A DNA stretch of 64,000 nt from Endomicrobium proavitum. Its GTDB lineage: Bacteria > Elusimicrobiota > Endomicrobiia > Endomicrobiales > Endomicrobiaceae. Made by a program: the position numbers and the translations under genes. The notes beneath the pieces were generated by a model, which worked only from the letters and a program-made list of their open reading frames with translations, did no database searches and had not been told where the DNA came from. Shown here in pieces: positions 25,080 through 33,710 of the stretch (the stretch's first letter is position 1; each line of letters starts with the position of its first letter). The stretch spans positions 62,001 through 126,000 of the forward strand of contig NZ_CP009498.1 of the NCBI RefSeq assembly GCF_001027545.1, given 5' to 3'.

Positions 25080-26915
25080 CTATTCTTCGTCGCTTTCATT
25101 TTTAGAAGAACGTTTTCTTACTAAGTGGTCTAAAGCCTTTTTTCTCAAACGTATGGAAGTGGGCGTAACTTCTACAAGCTCGTCGGGAGCTATATATTCT
25201 ACCGCTTGTTCAAGATTCATAATTCTCGCAGGGGTAAGAACTGCCGCGTCGTCGGCGCTTTTGCTTCTCATGTTTGTAAGTTTTTTCTGTTTGCAGGGGT
25301 TTACTACCATATCTTTTTCTCTTGAGTTTTGCCCTACAATCATCCCCGCGTAAACTTCAAGCCCTGACCCTACAAAAAGCTGTCCGCTTGTTTGTAAGTT
25401 GTCTAAAGCGTAGGCGGTTGTTTTGCCGTGTTCTTTTGCAATAAAAACTCCGTTTGTTCTTAAATCGGAAAGATTTGTTTTTGGAAGGTAATCAAAGAAA
25501 CTGTGATGCATAATTCCTTCGCCGCGCGTGTTTGTAAGAAACTCGTTTTTAAAACCTATTAAAGCTCTTGCGGGAATTATGTATTCAAGCCTTATTCTGT
25601 TTTCGCCTTCGCTTACCATGTTTTCAAGTTTCGCCGCGCGCTTGCCGACAAGTTCAAAAATAACTCCCTGATACTCTGAGTCTATATCAAGGGTAAGGTA
25701 TTCCATAGGTTCGCAAAGTTTTCCGTTTTTTTCTTTGTAAATTACTTCGGGAGAAGATACGGCAAGCTCAAAACCTTCGCGTCTCATGGTTTCTATTAAA
25801 ATGGTTAAATGCAATTCGCCTCTTCCTGAAACTTTGAAACGTCCTTCGCCGTCAAGAGGAGTAACTTTCAGCCCTACGTTTGTCTGCGCTTCTTTTTCAA
25901 GCCTCTCTTTAAGATGGCGGCTTGTTAAGAATTTTCCTTCGCGTCCGGCAAAAGGGGAATCGTTTACAAGAAAGTCAATTGAAACGGTTGGCTCGTCTAT
26001 GGAAAGAGGATCAAGCGGCGCTACGTCGTAAATTCCGCAAACCGTGTCGCCTACTTCTACGCCTTCAAGACCTGATATTGCCACAATGTCGCCGGCTTTG
26101 CCTTCCTGAACTTCGCGTTTTGCAAGTCCTGCGAATTTATCTATTCTTACGGCTTTTGTAATTTTAGGGTTTGCGACATTTTTTACGTTTACAAGCGCAA
26201 CCGGCTGACCTTTTCGGACGCTTCCGTTTAAAATTCTGCCTATTCCTATAGCGCCTAAAAAATTGCTGTAATCAAGCATTGTTATCTGCATTTGAAGCGG
26301 TTTTTCGGCATTTGCAAACGGCGGCGGAACGTGAGTCATTATGGTTTCAAAAACAGGTTCAATATCCGTTCCTTTTTCTTCCATAACTTTGCTTGCCCAG
26401 CCGTCGCGGCCGGAAGCGTAAAGAATAGGGAAATCAAGCTGCTCGTCGGTAGCGCCGAGTTTCATAAATAAATCAAAAACGTCGTCAACAACTTTGCTTG
26501 GAGAGGCAAAAGGTTTGTCCATTTTGTTTATTATAACTATCGGGCGAAGCCCCAAAGACAAAGCTTTTCTCAAAACAAATCTTGTCTGCGGCATAGGACC
26601 TTCAACCGCGTCCACCATAAGCACTGCGCCGTCAACCATTTTAAGCACGCGTTCAACTTCGCTTCCGAAGTCGGCGTGTCCGGGAGTGTCAACTATATTT
26701 ATAGTGTTTCCTTTGTAATCTACGGAAGTGCATTTTGCAAGAATGGTAATGCCTCTTTCTCTTTCAAGAGGATTTGAATCTAAAACCATATCCTGCGCGG
26801 CGTCGCTTTTTACTTTAAACTGACCTGAAAATTTTAACAGAGAGTCAACAACGGTTGTTTTGCCGTGGTCAACGTGGGCGATAATTGCAATGTTTCTGAC
26901 GTCGTTTCTTTTCAT
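25080..26915 (-). CDS. typA: Ribosome-associated GTPase TypA/BipA
   Basis: TypA is a translational GTPase that binds the ribosome and aids 50S assembly and stress adaptation. The 611 residues show the G1 loop AHVDHGKTT near 13, the switch sequence RERGITI near 52, DTPGHADFG near 76 and NKMDKP near 130. EF-G-like domains follow, and the TypA-specific C-terminal region includes [12 protein letters not shown] and [10 protein letters not shown]. The start ATG is preceded by a terminator-like hairpin and no good Shine-Dalgarno. It is a single-gene unit convergent with the lysine-tailed autotransporter. Confidence 0.95.
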   Translation of the reverse strand: MKRNDVRNIAIIAHVDHGKTTVVDSLLKFSGQFKVKSDAAQDMVLDSNPLERERGITILAKCTSVDYKGNTINIVDTPGHADFGSEVERVLKMVDGAVLMVDAVEGPMPQTRFVLRKALSLGLRPIVIINKMDKPFASPSKVVDDVFDLFMKLGATDEQLDFPILYASGRDGWASKVMEEKGTDIEPVFETIMTHVPPPFANAEKPLQMQITMLDYSNFLGAIGIGRILNGSVRKGQPVALVNVKNVANPKITKAVRIDKFAGLAKREVQEGKAGDIVAISGLEGVEVGDTVCGIYDVAPLDPLSIDEPTVSIDFLVNDSPFAGREGKFLTSRHLKERLEKEAQTNVGLKVTPLDGEGRFKVSGRGELHLTILIETMRREGFELAVSSPEVIYKEKNGKLCEPMEYLTLDIDSEYQGVIFELVGKRAAKLENMVSEGENRIRLEYIIPARALIGFKNEFLTNTRGEGIMHHSFFDYLPKTNLSDLRTNGVFIAKEHGKTTAYALDNLQTSGQLFVGSGLEVYAGMIVGQNSREKDMVVNPCKQKKLTNMRSKSADDAAVLTPARIMNLEQAVEYIAPDELVEVTPTSIRLRKKALDHLVRKRSSKNESDEE

Positions 26916-26924
26916 AAATCCATT

Positions 26925-26950
26925 AAAAAACCGACCCGAATAAGGGGTCG
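26925..26950 (-). terminator. Terminator-like hairpin in the typA leader
   Basis: On the minus strand CGACCC and GGGTCG form a stem (26950-26932) followed by T6. It ends ten bases before the typA ATG. With the promoter at 26982-27010 it lies inside the typA leader, so premature termination could control typA. Alternatively it ends a short independent RNA. Confidence 0.6.
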
Positions 26951-26981
26951 TATTTTCTTATCCTTTTTTTAGAGTTCGCTT

Positions 26982-27010
26982 ATTATAATATATATTGTGT
27001 TTTTTTACAA
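26982..27010 (-). promoter_or_regulatory. Promoter of typA
   Basis: Reading the minus strand: TTGTAA (27010-27005), a 17-base spacer and TATAAT (26987-26982). The predicted leader is about 60 bases. Confidence 0.65.
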
Positions 27011-27014
27011 ACAA

Positions 27015-27157
27015 TGCGCGCTTTGCACACGAATAATAGGCGCTTGGATGTAAGCAATGCCGCAACGGCAAAAATACCGAAATTTATTAGCTTTTAAGTT
27101 AGTATTTGCCGCACATCTGCTTATCAACTCATCCTCTATTTGCGCTCAAAGCGCGCA
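27015..27157. repeat. Nested imperfect inverted repeat
   Basis: Four blocks on the left recur in inverse order on the right: TGCGCGCTTTG (27015-27025 with 27147-27157), GGATG/CATCC, TAAGCA/TGCTTA and CGGCAAAAATAC/GTATTTGCCG. Spacers between blocks differ in length on the two sides. The whole could fold as a long interrupted stem of about 143 bases. Confidence 0.75.
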
Positions 27158-27160
27158 ACA

Positions 27161-27189
27161 TTGACATTTAAGATACGCTTTTATACAAT
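27161..27189 (+). promoter_or_regulatory. Promoter of the heptose/Kdo/Lpt/PTS gene run
   Basis: TTGACA (27161-27166), a 17-base spacer and TACAAT (27184-27189). hldD starts at 27218 after ACAAGGAGTTTT. Confidence 0.75.
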
Positions 27190-27217
27190 ATATATCTGAA
27201 AATACAAGGAGTTTTAC

Positions 27218-28180
27218 ATGATAATTTTAACAGGCGGCGCTGGCTTTATAGGCAGCTGTTTTTTATGGAAATTAAACAGTGTCGGTATTAAAGATGTGCT
27301 TGTTGTTGACCACCTCAATGAAACCGAAAAGTGGAAGAATCTTGTAGGAAAAAAATATTACGATTACATGCAGAAGGAAGATTTTTTTAACGCCGTTGTT
27401 TGCAGACAGGTTCCAAAACCCGAGGCTATAATTCACTTGGGAGCATGCAGCTCCACTACTCTCACCGACGCTAACTACTATATAAAAAACAATTACGAAT
27501 ACTCTAAAGTTTTAGCTCTGTGGGCTTTTGAGCTGGGCATTCCTTTCATCTACGCTTCGTCTGCCGCTACATACGGCGACGGCGCTTTCGGTTATGATGA
27601 CGACATATCAAAACTTAATAATTTAGTTCCTCTTAACATGTATGGTTTTTCAAAACATATGTTTGATATGTGGCTGTTAAATAATAATTATATTAATAAA
27701 ACCGCCGGCATAAAATTTTTTAACGTTTTTGGACCCAACGAATATCACAAAGGCGATATGAGAAGCGTCGTCTGCAAAAACTACGACGACGTGGCTTCAA
27801 AAGGCATTATAAAACTTTTTAAATCTTATAAAAAAGAATATGCCGACGGCGACCAAAGAAGAGATTTTGTTTACGTAAAAGACGTTGTTGAAGCTATGTA
27901 TTTTCTGCTTACAAACCCTTCAAAAACCGGAATTTTTAATTTGGGCGCCGGAAAATCAAGAACGTGGAACGATATTGCAAAATCCATGTTTGCCGCGGCA
28001 GGGAAAAAAGAAAAAATAGAATACGTTGAAATGCCGGAATTTTTAAAACCAAAATATCAGTATTTTACCGAAGCAAAAATGGACAATCTCAAAAATGCGG
28101 GATACGCAAAACCTTTTACGGAGCTCGAAGATTCCGTTAAAGATTATTGCGGTTATTTGAAAAATAAAAGCTATTTATAG
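27218..28180 (+). CDS. hldD: ADP-L-glycero-D-manno-heptose 6-epimerase
   Basis: HldD is a short-chain dehydrogenase-type epimerase that finishes the ADP-heptose precursor of the LPS inner core. The 320-residue protein begins with the NADP-binding GGAGFIGS (residues 6-13). It has HLGACSSTT near 76, SSAATYGDG near 113 and the catalytic YGFSK near 142. NVFGPNEYHKGDMRS near 170 is specific for the family. It is the first gene of a long co-directional run of envelope genes. Confidence 0.95.
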   Translation: MIILTGGAGFIGSCFLWKLNSVGIKDVLVVDHLNETEKWKNLVGKKYYDYMQKEDFFNAVVCRQVPKPEAIIHLGACSSTTLTDANYYIKNNYEYSKVLALWAFELGIPFIYASSAATYGDGAFGYDDDISKLNNLVPLNMYGFSKHMFDMWLLNNNYINKTAGIKFFNVFGPNEYHKGDMRSVVCKNYDDVASKGIIKLFKSYKKEYADGDQRRDFVYVKDVVEAMYFLLTNPSKTGIFNLGAGKSRTWNDIAKSMFAAAGKKEKIEYVEMPEFLKPKYQYFTEAKMDNLKNAGYAKPFTELEDSVKDYCGYLKNKSYL

Positions 28181-28230
28181 AAGACAGGAAGTTAGGAAGA
28201 TAAGAGGTCAGGCAGCTGCTAAACTTCAAA
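28181..28230 (+). repeat. Purine-rich GAAGATAAG-type repeat after hldD
   Basis: The spacer begins right after the hldD stop with AAGACAGGAAGTTAGGAAG and related units, then GGCAGC. A similar run (GAAGATAAGAAGTTATGATG followed by GATAAGAAGGTAAGCAGC) is read on the minus strand across the tatD stop near 5640-5680. It looks like a short dispersed repeat lying next to stop codons. Confidence 0.45.
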
Positions 28231-28269
28231 ACTGCCAAGCTATCCAAACCTCTATTTCGCGGAGTTTTA

Positions 28270-29250
28270 ATGAATCTTTTAAAATTGATAGAAGCGTTTA
28301 AAAAACAGTCTGTTCTTGTAATAGGCGACACTATGGTTGATAAATTTATCTGGGGAAAAGTCGGAAGAATTTCTCCCGAAGCGCCGGTGCCCGTAGTGGA
28401 AATTACAAAAGAAACGGAAACTCTCGGCGGAGCCGGAAACGTTGCAAATAACATAACGTCTCTGGGCGCAAAAGCTTACGTGGTAAGCGCCATTGGGGAA
28501 GACAACACCGGAAACTCCCTCATTAAACTTCTATCCGAAAAAAATATAAATTCCGATTACGTTGTTTACGACGCCCACAGACCCACTATAATTAAAACAA
28601 GAATAATTGCGGCAAGCCAGCAGGTTGTGCGCGTGGATAGAGAAATTAAGGGAAGTTTCGCGCATTCTACGGAATTAAAAATAATAAAAAATATAGAGCA
28701 ACTTTTGCCTAAAGTTAACGGCGTTATTATTTCCGATTACGGAAAAGGAGTCGTAAGTCCGAAAGTTTTAACGAAAGTTATTGCTCTTGCCAAAAAATAT
28801 AAAATTCCCGTTACGGTAGATCCTAAGATAGAAAATTTTAAAAAATATAAAAAAGTTACGACAATTACGCCTAATACGAAAGAAGCTATAGAAGGCATGA
28901 GCGCAAGAAACATCTCTACGGATGCCGATATAGAAAATCTCGGCAGAAAAATTCTTAAAACTTTAAATTCGGAATCGGTTCTTATAACGCGCAGCGAAAA
29001 AGGCATGACTCTTATAGACCGCAACGGGAGAGTTACAAATATTCCCACAAGAGCCAAGGAAGTTTACGACGTTACCGGCGCAGGCGACACGGTTATTTCC
29101 ACAATGACATTGGCGCTTGCGGCAAAGGCAGATTTAATAAGCGCGGCTGAAGTAGCAAATTTTGCGGCCGGCATAGTTGTAGGCAAAATAGGAACCGCAA
29201 CCGTAACGCCGGAAGAATTAAACAAAACCATAACGGAATTTTACAAATGA
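28270..29250 (+). CDS. hldA: D-glycero-beta-D-manno-heptose-7-phosphate kinase (HldE N-domain type)
   Basis: This PfkB-family sugar kinase phosphorylates heptose-7-phosphate at C1. The 326 residues show VIGDTMVDKFIWG near 17, APVPVVE near 39, the GGAGNVANN sugar-binding segment near 51 and the catalytic TGAGDTV near 268. E. coli HldE carries a second, nucleotidyltransferase domain; here the protein ends after the kinase domain, so a separate adenylyltransferase must exist elsewhere. It overlaps kdsB by four bases (ATGA). Confidence 0.92.
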   Translation: MNLLKLIEAFKKQSVLVIGDTMVDKFIWGKVGRISPEAPVPVVEITKETETLGGAGNVANNITSLGAKAYVVSAIGEDNTGNSLIKLLSEKNINSDYVVYDAHRPTIIKTRIIAASQQVVRVDREIKGSFAHSTELKIIKNIEQLLPKVNGVIISDYGKGVVSPKVLTKVIALAKKYKIPVTVDPKIENFKKYKKVTTITPNTKEAIEGMSARNISTDADIENLGRKILKTLNSESVLITRSEKGMTLIDRNGRVTNIPTRAKEVYDVTGAGDTVISTMTLALAAKADLISAAEVANFAAGIVVGKIGTATVTPEELNKTITEFYK

Positions 29251-29972
29251 AAACCGCGGCGGTAATTCCGTCAAGATACGCTTCTACGAGATTTCCCGGA
29301 AAGCCTTTAGCTTTAGTAAAAGCAAAACCGCTTGTGCAGCGCGTTATTGAACGCGTGCAAAAGTGTAAAAACGTAGATTTGGTTGCGGTAGCTACCGACG
29401 ATAAAAGAATTTTTGACGCTGTTACGTCTTTAGGCTATAAAGCGTTTATGACTCCGCAAAGCTGCAAAAGCGGCACGGACAGAATTGCATATGTCGCAAA
29501 AAAATATCTTAAAAATTACGATATTTTTTTGAACGTTCAGGGCGACGAGCCGTTAATAGATTATATGCTTGCGGATAAACTTGCGTCGGAACTTAAAAAT
29601 TCTAAAGCCGAATACGTAACGGCGGCTTTTCCGATTACGGATGTTGCGGATATAAGAAATCCAAACGCCGTAAAAGTAGTTTTAGATTCTTTCGGATTTG
29701 CTCTTTATTTTTCGCGTTTGCCGGTGCCCTACAACAGAGACGGCGCAAAAGTTAAATATTATAAGCACATGGGCATTTACGGATACACAAGAAATTTTCT
29801 TTTAAACTTTTCAAAAATGCGCCCGTCTGTTTTGGAAAAGGCGGAATCTCTTGAACAGTTAAGAGCGCTTTCCAATGGCAAAAAAATAAAAGTTGTTATT
29901 GTAAAACAAGATTCTATTGGCGTAGATGTGCCGGCTGACGTTAAAAGAGTTGAAAAACTTTTAAGGAAATAG
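29247..29972 (+). CDS. kdsB: CMP-Kdo synthetase (3-deoxy-manno-octulosonate cytidylyltransferase)
   Basis: KdsB activates Kdo with CTP to CMP-Kdo. The 241-residue protein has IPSRYASTRFPGKPLA at about 6-21, VATDDKRI near 47, the NVQGDEPLI motif near 94 and YKHMGIYGYTR near 173. These residues bind CTP, metal and Kdo in the family. It overlaps the kinase gene and ends one base before kdsA. Confidence 0.95.
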   Translation: MKTAAVIPSRYASTRFPGKPLALVKAKPLVQRVIERVQKCKNVDLVAVATDDKRIFDAVTSLGYKAFMTPQSCKSGTDRIAYVAKKYLKNYDIFLNVQGDEPLIDYMLADKLASELKNSKAEYVTAAFPITDVADIRNPNAVKVVLDSFGFALYFSRLPVPYNRDGAKVKYYKHMGIYGYTRNFLLNFSKMRPSVLEKAESLEQLRALSNGKKIKVVIVKQDSIGVDVPADVKRVEKLLRK

Positions 29973-29973
29973 A

Positions 29974-30801
29974 ATGCAAAATAAAAAAATTCAAATATCA
30001 AAAAATATAATTTTATCAAACGATAAACCGTTTGCGGTTATTGCGGGGCCTTGCGTTATTGAAAGCGAAAAGCACGTTATGGCGCTTGCCGCCAAACTTA
30101 AGAAAATTACCTCCAAGCTAAATATTCCGTTTATTTTTAAAGCCTCTTACGACAAAGCTAACCGCTCGTGCGGGTGTTCTTACAGAGGTCCTGGAATTCA
30201 AGAGGGGCTTAGAATTCTTGCAAGAGTAAAAAAAGAGTTAAGTCTTCCAATTCTCACCGATGTTCACACCGAAGAACAAGCCGCACAAGCCGCTCAAACG
30301 GCAGACATACTTCAAATTCCGGCGTTTTTATCAAGACAAACGGATTTAATTAAAGCGTGCGTTCAAACCGGAAAACCGGTAAATATAAAAAAAGGGCAGT
30401 TTCTTGCCCCCGAAGATATTTTTAACGTTATAGACAAAGCCGAGAAATTCGGCGGAAAAAAAATTACCCTAACGGAAAGGGGCGCAAGTTTCGGCTATCA
30501 CAACCTTGTCGTAGATTTTAGAGGATTAGCGATAATGAAACGCTCGGGTTACCCTGTGGTTTTTGACGCAACCCACAGCGTTCAGCTGCCGGGCGGCGCG
30601 GGAACAAAAAGCGGCGGTAACAGAGAGTTTGTTCTTCCTCTTTCAAAAGCTGCCGCGGCTGTCGGCATAGCCGCGCTTTTTCTTGAAGTTCACGAAAATC
30701 CGGATAAGGCGTTGTCCGACGGAGCAAACAGCGTTAATTTAAATTATTTTGAACAAATATTAAAAGATATTAAAGCAATAGATAAGGCGGTAAAAGCATG
30801 A
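29974..30801 (+). CDS. kdsA: Kdo-8-phosphate synthase
   Basis: KdsA condenses arabinose-5-phosphate with phosphoenolpyruvate. The 275 residues include VIAGPCVIES near 22, FKASYDKANRSC near 55, DVHTEEQA near 92, KKGQFLAPED near 133 and FDATHSVQLPG near 194. RSCGC contains the Cys found at the metal site of metal-dependent (class II) enzymes, so a metal-dependent form is likely. The stop overlaps the next start in ATGA. Confidence 0.95.
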   Translation: MQNKKIQISKNIILSNDKPFAVIAGPCVIESEKHVMALAAKLKKITSKLNIPFIFKASYDKANRSCGCSYRGPGIQEGLRILARVKKELSLPILTDVHTEEQAAQAAQTADILQIPAFLSRQTDLIKACVQTGKPVNIKKGQFLAPEDIFNVIDKAEKFGGKKITLTERGASFGYHNLVVDFRGLAIMKRSGYPVVFDATHSVQLPGGAGTKSGGNREFVLPLSKAAAAVGIAALFLEVHENPDKALSDGANSVNLNYFEQILKDIKAIDKAVKA

Positions 30802-31034
30802 CACAGGAAAATAAAAATTTTGCTCAAGGGCAAAATGAAACTTCTCAACCCGAAGCGGTTGTATGGAAGCCAAATTATAAATGGCTTGCAAAAGTCGCGG
30901 GAATTATTTTAGCTTTTGTAATAGTTTTGTTTTTTACTTTAAACATTGTGTTAAAGCCTTATATGCGCAATATTCCATCTGAAATTACGCCGTGGCTTAA
31001 TAACGGCGGCGCTCAAACTCAAACGGTAAGATAA
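30798..31034 (+). CDS. Small single-pass membrane protein between kdsA and kdsC
   Basis: The 78-residue protein has a hydrophilic Gln/Asn-rich N-terminus (1-26), one strong membrane helix at about 33-51 (VAGIILAFVIVLFFTLNIV) and a short C-terminal part with Pro and Asn. There is no lipobox and no cleavable signal, so N-in/C-out anchoring is likely. The start overlaps the kdsA stop by four bases and the stop overlaps the kdsC start by one, strong support for a real, coupled gene. No family was recognised. A role as a membrane partner of Kdo enzymes is only a guess from position. Confidence 0.7.
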   Translation: MTQENKNFAQGQNETSQPEAVVWKPNYKWLAKVAGIILAFVIVLFFTLNIVLKPYMRNIPSEITPWLNNGGAQTQTVR

Positions 31035-31573
31035 TGAAAATCAGCGCAAAAATTTTAAAGAAAGCAAAAAAAATTAAACTTCTCGCAAGCGACGTTGACG
31101 GAGTGCTTACCGGAGGAGAAATAATAATTTTAAATAACGGCGAAGAAGTAAAAATTTGGAACGTAAAAGACGGTTTAGGTTTTTCAGATTTGCTTCGCCA
31201 AGTTTTTCCGAGAATAAAAACGGCGTGGATTACCGGAAGAAAATCCGAGCAGGTAAAAAACAGAGCGGAAAATTTGAAAATAGATTATCTTGTTCAGGGA
31301 AGCTCTGATAAAATATCGGCATTAAACGCTATTCTTTCGGAAACAGGTTACGATGCTTCTCAAACCGCTTACATCGGAGACGACATAGTTGATATCCCTG
31401 TTTTAAAAAAAGTCGGTTTTTCAATATGCCCTAAAGATGCTTCTTGCGACGTAAAAAAATATGTAGATTACGTTTCTGCTTTTGACGGCGGGGAAGGCGT
31501 TGCAAGGGAAGCCGTTGAAATAATTCTTAAAGCCAAAAACGAATGGAAAAAAGTTTTGGAAAAATATAAATGA
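31034..31573 (+). CDS. kdsC: Kdo-8-phosphate phosphatase
   Basis: This HAD-superfamily phosphatase releases Kdo from Kdo-8-phosphate. The 179-residue protein has DVDGVLTGGE with the nucleophile Asp20 and acid Asp22, WITGRKSEQV near 68 and AYIGDDIVDIPVL near 114. The cap-less C0 form of about 170-190 residues is typical and makes tetramers. It sits between the small membrane protein and an acyltransferase and overlaps both. Confidence 0.92.
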   Translation: MKISAKILKKAKKIKLLASDVDGVLTGGEIIILNNGEEVKIWNVKDGLGFSDLLRQVFPRIKTAWITGRKSEQVKNRAENLKIDYLVQGSSDKISALNAILSETGYDASQTAYIGDDIVDIPVLKKVGFSICPKDASCDVKKYVDYVSAFDGGEGVAREAVEIILKAKNEWKKVLEKYK

Positions 31574-32472
31574 GCGCAATAAAAAAAATCAGAAGGAAAA
31601 TTTATTACTATGTGGCTTTTGTAGTTTCTAAAGTTGTTTTGGCTATTCCGTATAAATTTTCCGTAGGCGTTTTAGGGCCTTTTTTTGGGGCTATAGGTTA
31701 TTGCGCCGCGCGCAGTTCAACGGCAATAGCTAAAAAAAATCTCAGAGAATGTTTTCCTAAAAAATCGGAAAAAGAAATTTCTAAAATCGCAAAAGCAGTT
31801 TTTATAAATCAGGGAAAGAATTTTTTTGAGCTTGCAAATTTCCCCAAGCTTAATAAAGAGCGTTTGGAAAAAATTGCTTCCGTTGAAAATGCGGATTTAA
31901 TAAAAAAGTCGTTAGATAAAGGCAAGGGAATTCTTTTTGTAAGCGCTCACGTCGGAAATTGGGAAATTATCGCCGCAATGACGGCCGGTTTCGGAGTTCC
32001 CGTAAACGTTGTGGCTAAAAGAATTTATATAGAAGGTTTAAACAACATGCTTGTAGGTTACAGAACAAGCAAAAACGTAAAAGTTATTTTAAAAGATTCT
32101 CCTGATACCGCCAGAAAACTTATTAAGGCTTTAAAAGGCGGCGAGATAATAGCAATGCTTATAGATCAAGACACAAACGTTCCGGGAGTGTTTGTGGATT
32201 TTTTCGGCAAGCCCGCGTGGACGCCTTCTGGGCTTGCCGTGCTTGCATTAAAAACCGGCGCGCAGGTTCTTGTAGGGCTTGATTGTCGCGTTGGCAAGTA
32301 TGCTCATAAAGGTATTATTTCCGGACCTGTTTTAATTGAACCTTCCGGAAATTTTAACAACGACGTAGCCGCTCTTACGCAAAAAGCGACAAACGTTTTG
32401 GAAAATTACATAAAAAAATATCCCGAGCAGTGGGTATGGTTTCACGAAAGATGGAAGACAAAACAAACTTAA
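31570..32472 (+). CDS. Lipid A acyltransferase family protein (LpxL/HtrB-like)
   Basis: The 300-residue protein has an N-terminal membrane-facing helix (VVSKVVLAIPYKF) and the catalytic H-x4-E motif in AHVGNWE near residue 128. Further family motifs are LIDQDTNVPGVFVDFFGKPAWTPSG near 197-221 and the C-terminal WVWFHERWK. The family transfers a secondary acyl chain to Kdo-lipid IVA at the inner membrane, which suits its place among Kdo and Lpt genes. Which acyl chain it adds cannot be told. Confidence 0.88.
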   Translation: MSAIKKIRRKIYYYVAFVVSKVVLAIPYKFSVGVLGPFFGAIGYCAARSSTAIAKKNLRECFPKKSEKEISKIAKAVFINQGKNFFELANFPKLNKERLEKIASVENADLIKKSLDKGKGILFVSAHVGNWEIIAAMTAGFGVPVNVVAKRIYIEGLNNMLVGYRTSKNVKVILKDSPDTARKLIKALKGGEIIAMLIDQDTNVPGVFVDFFGKPAWTPSGLAVLALKTGAQVLVGLDCRVGKYAHKGIISGPVLIEPSGNFNNDVAALTQKATNVLENYIKKYPEQWVWFHERWKTKQT

Positions 32473-32497
32473 CGGATAAAATATAAAAGGTGTAGCG

Positions 32498-33034
32498 ATG
32501 CGGATTTTAAGATACGAGAGAATATTATTTGTTTTTGCGGCTTTAATATGCGTTGCGTTAGCGTCTTGCAAATCTGAAAAAACGATTATAGAAGAAACGC
32601 CTCCTATGACGGAGCAGGCTGTTGAGAAATTTACCATTACCGAAACGGAAGCGGGAAAAGTAAAAATGGTTCTTGAATCCGAATCGGCAATTATTAACGA
32701 AGACACGCAAAAAGCGTTTTTAAGGCTGCCGAGAGTTAAGTTTTATCAGGACGGCAAATATGCATCTACTCTAATTACCGAAAGCGCCGATATAAACCTT
32801 GAAACTTATGATATTGCCGGACACGGAAAATGCACCATAGATACGGTAAACAACGAGCATCTTCAAACCACTAACTTAGGATATGACGCAAAAAAGAAAA
32901 TAGTTTTCAGCAAAACCGACGTAACTCTCACCAGAGACGGCGACACGGTTTACGGCAAAGGTTTTGAGGCGGATACAAAGCTTGATAAAATTGTTATTAA
33001 GAAACAAAAAATCATTATCAATAAAAATAATTAG
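32498..33034 (+). CDS. lptC: LptC-like LPS-transport lipoprotein
   Basis: The 178-residue protein has a signal sequence with a lipobox (ALASC, Cys24). A beta-jellyroll type region at about 45-175 follows, with repeated GKVKMVLES, DGKYASTL and GYDAKKKIVF segments typical of LptC/OstA folds. LptC bridges the LptFG transporter and LptA in the periplasm. E. coli LptC has a membrane helix rather than a lipid anchor. Here the residue after the Cys is Lys, not Asp, so inner-membrane retention by the E. coli rule is not evident. It lies next to lptA and lptB. Confidence 0.78.
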   Translation: MRILRYERILFVFAALICVALASCKSEKTIIEETPPMTEQAVEKFTITETEAGKVKMVLESESAIINEDTQKAFLRLPRVKFYQDGKYASTLITESADINLETYDIAGHGKCTIDTVNNEHLQTTNLGYDAKKKIVFSKTDVTLTRDGDTVYGKGFEADTKLDKIVIKKQKIIINKNN

Positions 33035-33710
33035 CGCAGCGTTTGCCGTGCTTTTTCTTTTTGTTTGCAATGCGGCAGCTCAAAAGATTTCGCAGCAAAC
33101 TGTAATAACCGGCGATTCTATGGAAGTGCGCAGAAGCGGCGACGTTACGGTTTCAAAAGGCAATTCTAAAGCCGTAAACGGAAACAACGTAATAACTTCG
33201 GACAATATGATTTACAACAAAAAAAATTCTTTGCTTGAAGCGTCCGGCAGAGTTAAGATTGTTTCCGTAGTAAATACAAAAGAACCTCTTGAAGCTTACA
33301 GCAGTTTTGCAGAATACGACATTAACACGGAAAAGGGAAAACTTTGGGGCGCAAAAACAAACGTAAAATATTTTCTTTCAGGTTCCAGCGCGCCGGTTGT
33401 TTTAAAAGCGCAGGAAATTTATTTTAACGGCGGGCTTGAAACATTAAGCGCTTTTAAAGACGTTGAAATAATAACTTCTTCGGGAACGATATTTTCCGAT
33501 AAAGCCGTTTATAATAAAAAAGACGACACAATTACCATGGAAAAAGACGGCGAAAGTTTAAAAAGACCGACCGCGGATATTTATTACGACGGAAGAAAAG
33601 CTTTTTATGAGGCCGATAAAATGATTTTTCACGCTTCTTCGGACAGCAAAAAAATAATTATGACCGGCGGCGTCAGCGGGAAAATGGAAATGGAAGATAA
33701 AATACAATGA
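32964..33710 (+). CDS. lptA: LptA/OstA-domain LPS-transport protein
   Basis: The product of up to 248 residues has a basic N-terminus, a hydrophobic signal segment (IISAAFAVLFLFVCNAAA) and OstA-type beta strands. These include ITGDSMEVRRSG, ITSDNMIYNKKNSLLEASGRV and DKAVYNKKDDTITM, as in LptA, the periplasmic bridge protein. No ATG precedes the signal sequence. TTG codons at 32964, 32982 and 32991 are candidates, and the one at 32982 has GAGG 12 bases upstream. All choices overlap the end of lptC. The longest is given here. It is followed by lptB with a four-base overlap. Confidence 0.78.
   Translation: MRRIQSLIKLLLRNKKSLSIKIISAAFAVLFLFVCNAAAQKISQQTVITGDSMEVRRSGDVTVSKGNSKAVNGNNVITSDNMIYNKKNSLLEASGRVKIVSVVNTKEPLEAYSSFAEYDINTEKGKLWGAKTNVKYFLSGSSAPVVLKAQEIYFNGGLETLSAFKDVEIITSSGTIFSDKAVYNKKDDTITMEKDGESLKRPTADIYYDGRKAFYEADKMIFHASSDSKKIIMTGGVSGKMEMEDKIQ

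Larger units (their letters stand above)
26916..27217. other. Divergent control region between typA and hldD
   Basis: The 302-base gene-free region holds the typA promoter and leader hairpin at the left, a nested inverted repeat (27015-27157) in the middle and the hldD promoter at the right. No ORF with a credible start was seen. Confidence 0.7.

Noticed and set aside
26912-26923. Three-codon uORF (ATG GAT TTA TGA) overlapping the typA start
   Set aside because: The ATG directly follows the terminator T-tract and has no ribosome site. A stop overlapping the next ATG can arise by chance in such AT-rich DNA.
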